64,000 nucleotides of DNA from Oceanospirillum maris DSM 6286 (GTDB taxonomy: Bacteria; Pseudomonadota; Gammaproteobacteria; Pseudomonadales; Halomonadaceae): the NCBI RefSeq assembly GCF_000422865.1, contig NZ_KE383938.1, positions 1-64,000 of the forward strand, read 5' to 3'. The first letter of the stretch is position 1. Every line of letters starts with the position of its first letter. Shown piece after piece: positions 55,757 through 64,000 of the stretch. The notes beneath the pieces are model-generated. The model was not told the origin of the DNA and made no database searches. It worked only from the letters and a program-made list of their open reading frames with translations. The translations under genes and the position numbers were made by a program.

Positions 55757-57688
55757 TTGAATCTAGCAGACTTAACTGTACAAACAGATATTATTCAGCA
55801 AAACATTATGCTGTGGTGGTTACTGGGCTTTAGCGTTTTAATCAGTGCTGCTTTAACGGCATCGTTATTGCGTCTTCGCTATGCTTATCGTTTACATAAT
55901 AATTTGCGTTTTAAGGCTGAAAAAGACAAAAAACGACTAGAAGAGAACCATCAGCTACTACGTTTACTGATTGATCAGCTTCCTCAATTTATTGCTGCTA
56001 AAGATAAAGAAGGTCGCTATATTGAATGTAATCAGAGCTATCTAGATTTTCTCGGCGTGTCTCGACAAGATGTGATTGGGCACCAGACTGGCGACCTATT
56101 CGAAAGCCAGATCCACCAGTCATTAACAGAACAAGATGGCCTAGTTCTTCGCTCTGGCAGTAAACGCTCTCAAGCCCGCTGGATGACGCATACTTCCGGT
56201 GAAAACTGCTTGATTAGAACCCAGAAGCTACCACTCTTATCTTTCAATAAAGAACTGCAAGGCATTCTGACGATTAGCGAAGATATTACCGCTCAAAACC
56301 AACAGGATAAGATCGATAAGCATCGAAACTTTATTCTTGAGCAGTTAGCGCAGGGAGAACCTCTCGATGATATTTTACTGGCCTTAGTCACCTTCACCGA
56401 AGAGCTTTACCCCGGCCTTCTGTGCTCGATTTTACTGATTGATGAAAAGACTGAGACGCTACAGTTAGGTGCAGCCCCTAGCCTACCAGATTTTTATAAT
56501 GTGGCTATCCACGGGCTATCAATAGGTGATGGTATAGGCTCTTGCGGCACAGCCGCATTCACGGGACGACCTGTGATTATTTCTAATATTAGTTGTCACC
56601 CTTTTTGGCAAGATTTTACTCAACTTGCGGCTAAAGCAGGCCTAGAAGCATGCTGGTCAATGCCGATAAAAAACAGCCATAACAAGGTGTTAGGCACATT
56701 TGCTATTTACTACCGCCATCAGGCAGAGCCATCTGCAAACCAAATGGAATTGATGATTGTTAACGCCCATCTTGCGGCGATTGCCATTGAATCCTCTCAG
56801 ATGGATCAACAACTTTCAATGCTTTCCCAAGCCATCGAATACTCGGCCAGTTTTGTTGTTATTAGTGATGATACAAAGGTAATCGAATACGCCAACAAGA
56901 GTTTATTCGACGCGACAGGCTACAGCAGCCAAGAACTTAAAGGGCAGCCTTTCACTATTTTCACTCCAGAAGATGATCGTGAAGAGCTGGATCATTTGAT
57001 ACGCAAAGTCCTTCAGAACGGTGAAGTTTGGCGAGGCGAACGGCAATTTCAACATCGTAATGGCGAACTATTTTGGGTGATGAGTTCCATTGCGCCTATT
57101 CGCAACACTCTTGATGAAGTAACACACTTAATCTGTGTGGGTGAAGATATTACCGCACTAAAACAAGAGCAAGAATATATGGAGCTGCTCGCCTTTTATG
57201 ATCCACTAACAGGCCTAGCAAATCGTCGACTCTTTAAAGATCAGCTGGATCTTGCCATTAAACAATGTAAGCGCCAAAAACAAACATTGGCACTACTGTA
57301 TTTAGATTTGGATCGTTTTAAAGCGGTTAACGATGAATACGGGCATGAGGTTGGCGACGAACTGCTCAAAGAAGTCGCAAGACGACTCCAGAAGACACTC
57401 CGTGAAAGTGATGTTATTGCACGCATTGGGGGTGATGAGTTCAATATCCTTTTACCTGATATTATTGATGGTCAAACGGCAGAAAATGTAGCCAACAAGA
57501 TACTAGAAAGCGTTGTTCAGCCCTTTAAAACAGACGATATTGAACTAACCGTTTCAGCCAGTATTGGCCTAACGCTCTACCCCGATGATGCCGTTGATAC
57601 AAAGCAGCTGATCAAAAATGCTGACGTAGCGATGTATCGCAGTAAAGAGCGAGGGCGTAATCAAAGTTTGCGCTACGTGAACGAGTAG
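55757..57688 (+). CDS. Membrane PAS-GAF-PAS-GGDEF diguanylate cyclase
   Basis: 643 residues. One N-terminal membrane helix (about 18-40), a PAS domain (about 65-185), a GAF domain (about 190-345), a second PAS (about 350-475) and a GGDEF domain (about 480-640) with LTGLANRRLFKDQL and RIGGDEFNILLP. RESD five residues before GGDEF provides the RxxD inhibitory site, unlike the cyclase at 47718. It should make c-di-GMP. The TTG start follows a weak AAGAAG site; an internal ATG 18 codons later is possible but would cut the helix. Confidence 0.87.
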   Translation: MNLADLTVQTDIIQQNIMLWWLLGFSVLISAALTASLLRLRYAYRLHNNLRFKAEKDKKRLEENHQLLRLLIDQLPQFIAAKDKEGRYIECNQSYLDFLGVSRQDVIGHQTGDLFESQIHQSLTEQDGLVLRSGSKRSQARWMTHTSGENCLIRTQKLPLLSFNKELQGILTISEDITAQNQQDKIDKHRNFILEQLAQGEPLDDILLALVTFTEELYPGLLCSILLIDEKTETLQLGAAPSLPDFYNVAIHGLSIGDGIGSCGTAAFTGRPVIISNISCHPFWQDFTQLAAKAGLEACWSMPIKNSHNKVLGTFAIYYRHQAEPSANQMELMIVNAHLAAIAIESSQMDQQLSMLSQAIEYSASFVVISDDTKVIEYANKSLFDATGYSSQELKGQPFTIFTPEDDREELDHLIRKVLQNGEVWRGERQFQHRNGELFWVMSSIAPIRNTLDEVTHLICVGEDITALKQEQEYMELLAFYDPLTGLANRRLFKDQLDLAIKQCKRQKQTLALLYLDLDRFKAVNDEYGHEVGDELLKEVARRLQKTLRESDVIARIGGDEFNILLPDIIDGQTAENVANKILESVVQPFKTDDIELTVSASIGLTLYPDDAVDTKQLIKNADVAMYRSKERGRNQSLRYVNE

Positions 57689-57719
57689 TTTCTTTTTAAG
57701 CCGTTTCTTTTTTTAAAGA

Positions 57720-58652
57720 TTAAAGAGGCGCAGGAAAATCAGCAGGGAGCACCGCCACATCCGCACCCTCTAATTTATGGCCTAAGTTTTCTTGCATAAA
57801 ATCAACAAAAGCTCGGCTGGCTTTGGATAGATAGTGATTACGCTTCCAGCCCAATCCAATATGCAGTGGAATTTTGGGGTCAAAAGGGATCGCCTTTAAA
57901 TTATCTTCTGGTCGAATAATGCCAGACAAAACCGTACTGATACCCACACCACTGCTTACCATTGATTTTAAAAGTTCAATCAAATTCGTTTCAAAGCGAA
58001 TATCTAACTTAATATGATGCTGCTTAGAGAATTTGCTTACTGCCTCCCGCAAAAAATATCCTTCACGAAACATGGTCAACGGCTCACGACAAAAAGTATC
58101 CAGAGTAATCGAGTGATGGTTCGCCAGCGGATGACTATCCGGCAAGCAGGCGACCAGCTCTTCACGAAAAAGCTCTACACTACGGATCTGTTCATGGGAT
58201 GGATTAAGACGAACCAGAGCAACATCCAGCTGACCTTCTAATAGCATCTGTTGCAAGGATGCCGTGCCCGCTTCAATCAGATTGATACGAACTTTGGGAT
58301 AACGGCGCTTAAATTGAGCCAGTAGTTTCGGCAAATAATAGGAGCTCAACATACTTGAGGCACCAAATTGAATCGTGCCGGTATCAAAACCTTTAAGCTC
58401 CTGCAGCTCCAGCTCTGCATCACCAACCGTTTGCAGGATACGTTGGGCATGGCGCAGCAATACTTTGCCGTCAGAGGTTAACGTCATCTTACGTTCTGCG
58501 CGGTTGACTAACTTAAGCTCTACTTCTTCTTCAAGTTTCTTAATTGCCATACTCAAAGCAGGCTGAGCAATGCCTAAATGGGTTGCCGTATGCGTGAAGT
58601 TGCCGATTTTTGCCAACGCGCAAAAATACCGAAGCCGCTTAATATCCATCAT
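57720..58652 (-). CDS. LysR-family regulator, divergent from a CoA transferase
   Basis: 310 residues. HTH MDIKRLRYFCALAKIGNFT with LGIAQPALSMAIKKLEEEV (1-60); effector domain from about residue 90. Two adjacent ATG codons (58652, 58649) are both possible. It lies back to back with the CaiB-type gene across 144 bp. The pair resembles the GcdR-GcdG arrangement of pseudomonads, where LysR controls glutarate use. A LysR site is likely in the AT-rich spacer, but I cannot pin it. Confidence 0.9.
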   Translation of the reverse strand: MMDIKRLRYFCALAKIGNFTHTATHLGIAQPALSMAIKKLEEEVELKLVNRAERKMTLTSDGKVLLRHAQRILQTVGDAELELQELKGFDTGTIQFGASSMLSSYYLPKLLAQFKRRYPKVRINLIEAGTASLQQMLLEGQLDVALVRLNPSHEQIRSVELFREELVACLPDSHPLANHHSITLDTFCREPLTMFREGYFLREAVSKFSKQHHIKLDIRFETNLIELLKSMVSSGVGISTVLSGIIRPEDNLKAIPFDPKIPLHIGLGWKRNHYLSKASRAFVDFMQENLGHKLEGADVAVLPADFPAPL

Positions 58653-58796
58653 TCACCATTGATTTTACTTATAGAAACTATATCTACTATATATTGTAAT
58701 TATCCCTTCCGTCTCGTTAATTTGCTAGATACAAAGCAAATAATAAGGCGTATAGCCCTTCATTGTGAAGCGGCGTACGGAATGAGGGAGATTTTT

Positions 58797-60026
58797 ATGG
58801 GTGCGCTATCCCATGTTCGCGTACTGGATATGAGCCGTATTCTGGCAGGCCCTTGGGCAGGTCAAATGTTAGCGGATCTTGGTGCCGATGTTATCAAAGT
58901 GGAACGTCCCAAACGAGGAGATGATACCCGTAGCTGGGGGCCTCCGTGGGTGCCTACGCACAGTGATCGTCGAGGAGAAGCCGCGTATTATCTTTGCGCC
59001 AATCGCAATAAACGCTCTCTCGCCCTCGACATCACCAGCCCTCAAGGGCAAGAGATTATTCGTAACCTTGCGGCAAGTAGTGATATTTTTTTAGAAAACT
59101 ACAAAGTTGGCGGTCTTAAAAAATACGGACTAGATTACGACAGCCTAAAAAAGATTAATCCGCGCCTTATCTACTGCTCAATTACGGGCTTTGGCCAAGA
59201 TGGCCCTTACGCTAAACGCGCCGGTTACGATTTTCTCATTCAAGCTATGAGCGGCTTAATGAGTATTACCGGTGAAAAAGATGGCAACCCTGGAGCTGGC
59301 CCGCAAAAAGTAGGCGTAGCCCTTACCGATGTGCTAACGGGAATGTATGCCACCACCGGCGTACTTGCAGCTTTGGCTTCTCGGGATCAAACAGGAGAAG
59401 GTCAGTATATTGATATTGCCCTAATGGACGTACAAGTTGCTTGCCTTGCAAACCAAGCGATGAACTATCTGGTTTCGGGTAACTCACCTCAGCGTCTGGG
59501 TAATGCTCACCCTAATATCGTGCCCTATCAAAGTTTTGAAACCGCCGATGGCTATATGGTTCTTGCGGTGGGTAACGACGATCAGTTTGCTAAATTCTGC
59601 CATGAAGCAGGCTTACCGGAATTAGCTCAAGACAAACGATTCACCGCCAATGATCAGCGAGTGGCCTATCGTGAGCCTCTGCTAGAGATTCTTCAGCCGG
59701 TCATCCGCCAACGGAGCACTGCGGATTGGATTGCTTCTCTTGAAGCCTTATCCGTACCCTGCGGCCCTATTAACAGCATCGGTGAAGCCTTTAATGACCC
59801 ACAGATCAAAGCCCGGGGGATGCGGTTGGATATCCCAAACCCAGAATCAGTCAGCGGAACCATGCCTTCAGTGGCAAACCCATTGAAAATGTCTGGCACA
59901 CCGATCACCTACGACACCCCAGCCCCCCTTTTAGGCCAGCATACCAAGGCTATATTAGATGAAGCAGGGTTAAGTAAAGAGCAAGTAGCGCTCTTACTAC
60001 GTGAAGGGATTATTTCAGATCGGTAA
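58797..60026 (+). CDS. CaiB/BaiF CoA transferase (GcdG/SUGCT-like)
   Basis: 409 residues. Class III CoA-transferase motifs: SRILAGPWAGQMLADLGADV, VERPKRGDDTRSWGPPW, and DVQVACLANQAMNYL with catalytic Asp (VAC preceding Asp in ALMDVQ). Wording is close to the glutarate-type enzymes that transfer CoA between succinyl-CoA or related donors and glutarate. gcdH, usually next to it, is absent. ATG 58797 has GAGGGAG at 7 bp; the longer upstream frame is antisense to the LysR gene. Confidence 0.87.
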   Translation: MGALSHVRVLDMSRILAGPWAGQMLADLGADVIKVERPKRGDDTRSWGPPWVPTHSDRRGEAAYYLCANRNKRSLALDITSPQGQEIIRNLAASSDIFLENYKVGGLKKYGLDYDSLKKINPRLIYCSITGFGQDGPYAKRAGYDFLIQAMSGLMSITGEKDGNPGAGPQKVGVALTDVLTGMYATTGVLAALASRDQTGEGQYIDIALMDVQVACLANQAMNYLVSGNSPQRLGNAHPNIVPYQSFETADGYMVLAVGNDDQFAKFCHEAGLPELAQDKRFTANDQRVAYREPLLEILQPVIRQRSTADWIASLEALSVPCGPINSIGEAFNDPQIKARGMRLDIPNPESVSGTMPSVANPLKMSGTPITYDTPAPLLGQHTKAILDEAGLSKEQVALLLREGIISDR

Positions 60027-60049
60027 TAGCAAGGCGTAATGTCTACGAA

Positions 60050-60091
60050 AAAAGCTGGCCTAGCGTAATAATAGATAGGCCAGTGTTTTTT
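60050..60091. terminator. Bidirectional terminator after the CoA transferase
   Basis: CTGGCCTA (60055-60062) pairs with TAGGCCAG (60076-60083), with A6 to the left and T6 to the right. It ends the CoA transferase gene and the convergent PepSY operon. Confidence 0.85.
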
Positions 60092-60123
60092 CAGATACTA
60101 GATACTGTTCCGGCAAGATCACT

Positions 60124-60468
60124 TCAAACCAAATTAAAGAATCTAAATCCACAGTAAAGCACCACCCCTATAACTGTTACGATAATCAATAGTGGAAGAA
60201 GTATCTTTGGATACCATGTTAAAAACAGCATAGGCATGAATGCAACGATACCTAAGTAAACTAAACCAGTGGATAATCCGATTGATAGCCCATTAATTTC
60301 TGACCAAAGCACGCCGCTCCAGAGCATAACACCCCATGCTAAAAAGCTTAAAGCAGTCCTAGCAAGATAAGGTAATGTTCGACCCAATATCGACTTTTGG
60401 TGACGGGCCATGTTGATAGCCAACAAAATACAAGCCGATATAGAAAAGAAAAAGCTTGCAGTAATCAT
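60124..60468 (-). CDS. Small membrane protein, DUF3325-like
   Basis: 114 residues with three or four membrane helices (MITASFFFSISACILLAI, GLVYLGIVAFMPMLFL, ILLPLLIIVTVIGVVLY). It overlaps the PepSY gene by four bases (ATGA), so it is translationally coupled. Small proteins of the DUF3325 type sit at this position in siderophore operons; the name is recalled from such operons, not proven here. Function is unknown. Confidence 0.75.
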   Translation of the reverse strand: MITASFFFSISACILLAINMARHQKSILGRTLPYLARTALSFLAWGVMLWSGVLWSEINGLSIGLSTGLVYLGIVAFMPMLFLTWYPKILLPLLIIVTVIGVVLYCGFRFFNLV

Positions 60469-62063
60469 ACTGGGTTTCCTAAGGGCTTAGAGATATTACG
60501 TTTAACAGCGGAAGTGCCAGATAGCCGAGTAAGTACACGGGCAATCAAGAAGAATAAGATGGCAAATAGTATCAATAAGCTGTCAACGCTAACGAGTATC
60601 CAGTCACCGTTCATCAAAGACACTGGCAGTCCACTGTTTCCAAGAGTTAAATTATAAAGCGGGAGCATGGCATAAAGAGCCGCTGTTAGTAGGCATTGCT
60701 CTTGCCAGGCCTGATATCGAGAGCGTAGAAACGAATGAATGAAACACAGTCCCCACACGATAAAAAACACTCTAATTTCCCACAGTTGTCGATCAAAGAA
60801 ATCCATAGGTAATAACCGATTTGCCCAGAAGCCGGCGGCAATAGCCAAAGGCAAGCCGATTAAAGCTCCAAGATTTAAATGGCGAACCGTATTTATACCT
60901 CGATGTAAATCGCTACCTGGTTTTCGTTGACGCTTAACAACCCAAAGCACAGCTCCAGAGGCAATCATTAACGTACCGATAAGGCCTGCTATAAAATAAA
61001 CCCAGCGCTGAAACGGAGCGGCAAAATTCAGCTTATGCAATCCAGCCATAACATTATAAGTCGCACGGGCGACGCTTGGCTTCTGCGATCGAATCAACGT
61101 AGTTTGCCCTGTTGATGCTTCATACTTTAATTGTTCACCCCTACCTTGATTGAATAACGTACCCCCACTTCGCTCTCTCAGCTCAATATTAGCTGCCCCT
61201 GTAGGGTTCTCTATTTGCACTCTAGAAATGCCCGAAGGCCAGCGGTGAGTCATATCCGTATGTAAAGCGGCTATTGTTTCAAGTAATGGTGTCTCTCGTT
61301 TATTTTGATCAAGTGATTGATGTTCCATTAGTCCACTTCGACCACCAGCACTAGCCATATAGGCGCGACGATCACCATCAAAGGCACTTTCAATTCCCCA
61401 CGGGATGAATAAATACATCAACAAGAATAGGCCGCTTAGCGTAATCATAAGATGAAAAGGAATCATCAATACCGAACTCGCATTGTGCAAGTCCATCCAT
61501 GAGCGCTGGCCTTTGTTGGGCCTAAAAGTAAAAAACTCAGCAAAGATTTTTTTGTGCACAATAATGCCGGTTATTAAGGCAATCAGCATAGCAAGAGTTG
61601 CAATACCAACAATCCAGCGGGCGAGCTCTCGGGGGATTCCATACAGGTCAAAGTGTACTCGGTACAAAAAATCTGCAAAGCGTGTTTCTCTGGCCGCAAT
61701 ATTGCTGCCATTAGAGCTCAGCTGACGATATTGCCCTCCAAACTTACTCACCCGCTCGCCTTGATCAAACCAACGTAATTCAATTACAGGATAACGAGCA
61801 TCAGGCAAATCAATACGCCACTGAGATGCATTGGAAGCGTTATATTCTAGATAATTGAGGGCATGTCGAAGTGCCTGCTCTTCTGTTATGTCACTTGTGA
61901 CATGTAATTCAGGCTGTAGCCAGTAATCTAACTCTGCGCGAAAAAAGCTAAGAGTTCCTGTCAGGAAAACGAAATACAACAACCAAATAAATGGTAAACC
62001 ACTCCACGTATGTATCCATGAGTTACTACGCCTAAAACCTATTTTCTTACTGGACTGAGCCAT
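60465..62063 (-). CDS. PepSY-domain membrane protein, probable siderophore-linked ferric reductase
   Basis: 532 residues. Membrane helices at about 20-40, 165-190, 210-235, 360-390, 415-435, with a large periplasmic PepSY-like segment. Motifs typical of PepSY-associated TM proteins: STWSGLPFIWLLYFVFLTGT region, IVHKKIFAEFFTFRP, SWMDLHNASSVLMIPFHLMI and VWRVHG-like GLHKLNFAAPFQRWVYFIAG. His pairs in the helices may bind haem. Such proteins are thought to reduce siderophore-bound Fe(III). ATG 62063 follows AGGTGG and the upstream stop by one base. Confidence 0.85.
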   Translation of the reverse strand: MAQSSKKIGFRRSNSWIHTWSGLPFIWLLYFVFLTGTLSFFRAELDYWLQPELHVTSDITEEQALRHALNYLEYNASNASQWRIDLPDARYPVIELRWFDQGERVSKFGGQYRQLSSNGSNIAARETRFADFLYRVHFDLYGIPRELARWIVGIATLAMLIALITGIIVHKKIFAEFFTFRPNKGQRSWMDLHNASSVLMIPFHLMITLSGLFLLMYLFIPWGIESAFDGDRRAYMASAGGRSGLMEHQSLDQNKRETPLLETIAALHTDMTHRWPSGISRVQIENPTGAANIELRERSGGTLFNQGRGEQLKYEASTGQTTLIRSQKPSVARATYNVMAGLHKLNFAAPFQRWVYFIAGLIGTLMIASGAVLWVVKRQRKPGSDLHRGINTVRHLNLGALIGLPLAIAAGFWANRLLPMDFFDRQLWEIRVFFIVWGLCFIHSFLRSRYQAWQEQCLLTAALYAMLPLYNLTLGNSGLPVSLMNGDWILVSVDSLLILFAILFFLIARVLTRLSGTSAVKRNISKPLGNPV

Positions 62064-62064
62064 A

Positions 62065-62397
62065 TTAACCACCTATTTTTTTCAGCAGTAATGGCAAAAT
62101 GAGACAGATAGCAGCAAGAGTTATCCCCGTAAGTAAGCGCTGAATATTTCTAATATAGAACGTACTTATCGTGATAATGACAGGTACAAAAAAAGCTAAC
62201 ATAGTGGCTGTCAAAACAGCATCAGCAGGAGGAAGGGGCAGTACAAGGCTTAAACTTGCAGCGGTTAAGGCTGAAAGAATATAGCTGGCTAGCAATACAA
62301 TAAAGAGCCGAACAGCGACACCCCAAGGGCGATACCCAAGTAAATCAGGCGGTGCCGGTTTTTTATTTTTAGAGGAAGATAAAGATACTTGAACCAT
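62065..62397 (-). CDS. Small membrane protein, DUF3649-like
   Basis: 110 residues with three membrane helices. LVLPLPPADAVLTATMLAFF matches my recollection of DUF3649, a family found next to PepSY proteins in siderophore operons. It ends one base before the start of the PepSY gene, so the two are coupled. Function is unknown. Confidence 0.78.
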   Translation of the reverse strand: MVQVSLSSSKNKKPAPPDLLGYRPWGVAVRLFIVLLASYILSALTAASLSLVLPLPPADAVLTATMLAFFVPVIITISTFYIRNIQRLLTGITLAAICLILPLLLKKIGG

Positions 62398-62426
62398 GCG
62401 AATAGATACCTACAAAATAAGCGCAA

Positions 62427-62475
62427 CCGACCTTTTCGCCCTTGCTTTCCATAGGGCTTAGTTGCAAAAGGTCGG
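62427..62475 (-). other. 10-bp inverted repeat between receptor and DUF3649 genes
   Basis: CCGACCTTTT (62427-62436) pairs perfectly with AAAAGGTCGG (62466-62475). An inner GCCCT/AGGGC stem sits in its 29-nt loop. There is no T-tract. It may be an intra-operon RNA hairpin that lowers expression of the downstream genes relative to the receptor. Confidence 0.65.
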
Positions 62476-62544
62476 CTATCTCAAAAGAGAAGTTGCATTA
62501 AAATCAATCTACAGCAGGAGGCTGGAGTTCAATTAATAGGCTTA

Positions 62545-64000
62545 TTAGAAATCAACGCTTAAGCCAAGGTTTAAACGGCGACCATCAAGCACAACACCGT
62601 AAGTCTCATTGGTTACTTCTTTATTGAGCAGGTTGTAAACACCTGCTTTTACATAGGCTGCAGTTGTCAGCTGATAAGCTAATCCAGTATCAATAAAACC
62701 ATAACCCGGTGTGCCATCAGAAATAGAGCTTCGCCCCATATAGTCTGAAGTCTTGCCGCGATAGTTACCTTGTAGCCATAAATTCAATTGCTCCGTTTTT
62801 TGCCAATCTAAATTGGCATTCAACATGTGCTTAGGAATTTTATTAAGTGGCTCACCCTTGAATTCACCACTTTTTTGTTCTGATTCTGTATAGGTATAAC
62901 TGGCACTAAGAAGCATTTCTGGCGTTAGATTGTAGTCAACACTAGCCTCAACTCCTCGTATTTGAGCACTATCAATATTTTTACGTGAACTGACGAAGGT
63001 ATGAGGGTTCCCTCCGTAGGAGCATTCATCCCAAGTCGAGACATCATTTCTGTCGTAATCACTATCTTCACACAAACGATCTTCGGCAATCTTATCTTTG
63101 AAGTCAGTCTGGAAGAGCATCACGCTGGTATTCAACCCAGTGCTTACATCATCAAAAACAAAGCCCATTTCATAACTGGTACTTTTTTCTGGTGAAAGAT
63201 CCGGGTTACCAATGATAACCGCTCTAGGGTGAGGAGCTGGAGAACCTCCGCCACCAGTGCCACGACCAAAACCCTCTGTCGCTTCTGCCAACCCAGGTTG
63301 TTGATAACCGGTGGAAACACCACCTTTGACAGCAAACTCTGACGTCACACGGTAGTTTGCATAAATTCGAGGGGAGAGGTGTCCATCAAACAATTCATCC
63401 TTGTTATAACGAAGCCCTGTAGTTAGATTCAGCTTTTCATTAATAGCCCAATCAAACTCGGTGAAAACAGCAGCAATCCAACGGTCAGCACTTCTGACAG
63501 CACTAGGAATATTTGAGTCTAGTAGCCCATTAGTTTCATCCGTGAAATTTTCATACTTATACTGGCCACCAAACGTAAGTGTATGCTCTCCAAGAAAATA
63601 GGAACCCTGAGTATTAAGTGTCGTGATTTCTTCTTTCTTGGTTTCAGCCTGAACCCGCTCTGAAGTGTCGTACTGTAAAAAAGTATTGAGGAATAGATTA
63701 TCGTAACGTCCTTCATGGGATACGAGATAAATATCTTTATCGTAGCGCATCGACGATCCATCACTATCCTCATCAATACTTTTACCAGTGGTCGTGGTCG
63801 TCCTTAATGTCGACGCATCGTAGGAAAGAGCGAACTCATTCTGCTCGTTCGGCGTAACAAAAAACTTTACCCCACCTTGCTTACGAGTCGTTTGAGGCTT
63901 ACTTGCCGCAGAATCTCCACCTCCAGAAAAATCACTCTCATCAAGCCCTAGCCAGCTGCCGCTGATTTGTGCAGAAAGCAACTCAGGTATAATTGTGCCA
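62545..64000 (-). CDS. TonB-dependent outer membrane receptor (FepA/CirA/IrgA type), C-terminal part
   Basis: About 485 residues of the beta-barrel. The frame runs off the right edge, so the plug domain and start are outside the window. Barrel features: alternating aromatic strands, FAVKGGVSTGYQQPGLAEAT, the segment NPDLSPEKSTSYEMGF, and the C-terminal NLGLSVDF with terminal Phe. It imports Fe-siderophores or similar with TonB energy. It heads the operon with the DUF3649, PepSY and DUF3325-like genes. A Fur site would be upstream, outside the window. Substrate is not deducible. Confidence 0.93.
   Translation of the reverse strand, partial: GTIIPELLSAQISGSWLGLDESDFSGGGDSAASKPQTTRKQGGVKFFVTPNEQNEFALSYDASTLRTTTTTGKSIDEDSDGSSMRYDKDIYLVSHEGRYDNLFLNTFLQYDTSERVQAETKKEEITTLNTQGSYFLGEHTLTFGGQYKYENFTDETNGLLDSNIPSAVRSADRWIAAVFTEFDWAINEKLNLTTGLRYNKDELFDGHLSPRIYANYRVTSEFAVKGGVSTGYQQPGLAEATEGFGRGTGGGGSPAPHPRAVIIGNPDLSPEKSTSYEMGFVFDDVSTGLNTSVMLFQTDFKDKIAEDRLCEDSDYDRNDVSTWDECSYGGNPHTFVSSRKNIDSAQIRGVEASVDYNLTPEMLLSASYTYTESEQKSGEFKGEPLNKIPKHMLNANLDWQKTEQLNLWLQGNYRGKTSDYMGRSSISDGTPGYGFIDTGLAYQLTTAAYVKAGVYNLLNKEVTNETYGVVLDGRRLNLGLSVDF

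Noticed and set aside
58653-58796. Specific LysR binding site (T-N11-A) between the LysR and CoA transferase genes
   Set aside because: The spacer is AT-rich with several overlapping TATA-like repeats, so no single site can be chosen.
1-64000. CRISPR array, prophage or integrated plasmid
   Set aside because: No regularly spaced repeats, phage structural genes, integrase or replication genes were seen; the only mobile DNA is the IS256-family end.

Overview
The window looks like chromosomal DNA of a marine gammaproteobacterium, most likely an Oceanospirillales/Oceanospirillaceae-type organism. This is an inference. It rests on gene content (ppx, trxA, rho and ubiD clustered much as in pseudomonads; a GlnE of 970 residues; PurT; an AcuI-type acryloyl-CoA reductase), on Na+-coupled transporters (PutP, NhaB), and on moderate base composition with AT-rich spacers. 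No phage, plasmid or CRISPR array is visible. The only mobile DNA is the right end of an IS256-family element at the left edge.

Layout. 1-1656: an IS256-family insertion cuts rnr (RNase R) inside its catalytic domain. 1831-2068: two nearly identical tRNA-Leu(CAG) genes behind a good sigma70-type promoter. 2222-8675: a secreted DNA/RNA endonuclease, an unrecognised exported protein, a small cytochrome c, a Kef-type K+/H+ antiporter with a tandem UspA protein, and an AraC regulator. 9070-12639: putP with an unusually structured leader, then an HDOD-GAF protein. 12745-19747: an orphan JetD-like Toprim protein, TetR, a second Kef antiporter with a ComFB protein, a YegS-type lipid kinase, a spacer with several DnaA-box-like sites, and a DUF3549-like protein. 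19838-27073: ppx, trxA, rho, ubiD, a 2Fe-2S flavin reductase and a FolM-like SDR.

27149-31831: a 42-residue membrane protein behind an FNR/ANR-type box and before a strong terminator; acuI divergent from a GntR regulator across a perfect palindrome; and a lipoprotein subtilase with P domain followed by an ORF2-type external chaperone. 31942-41855: an MCP, nhaB, dgkA, glnE, a heptosyltransferase-like GT9 protein, and TSUP and ZIP transporters. 42188-48656: an RND efflux pair and a CheY-CheC-diguanylate cyclase cassette.

48757-57688: trpS, purT, a DUF1289 protein, a gamma-carbonic anhydrase-like protein, two Nudix hydrolases, a YqfO-like protein, an RluA-family pseudouridine synthase and a PAS-GAF-PAS-GGDEF cyclase. 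57720-60026: a LysR regulator divergent from a CaiB-type CoA transferase resembling the glutarate locus of pseudomonads. 60124-64000: a siderophore-type operon read leftward (TonB-dependent receptor cut by the window end, DUF3649-like protein, PepSY membrane protein, DUF3325-like protein).

The genes form mostly independent small operons. Recurring themes are monovalent-cation control (two Kef systems, NhaB, PutP), c-di-GMP signalling (two cyclases, a ComFB protein), redox and oxygen adaptation, and iron uptake. The items most worth following up are the FNR-box microprotein, the putP leader, the orphan JetD-like protein, the protease-chaperone pair, the DnaA-box cluster and the IS-broken rnr.
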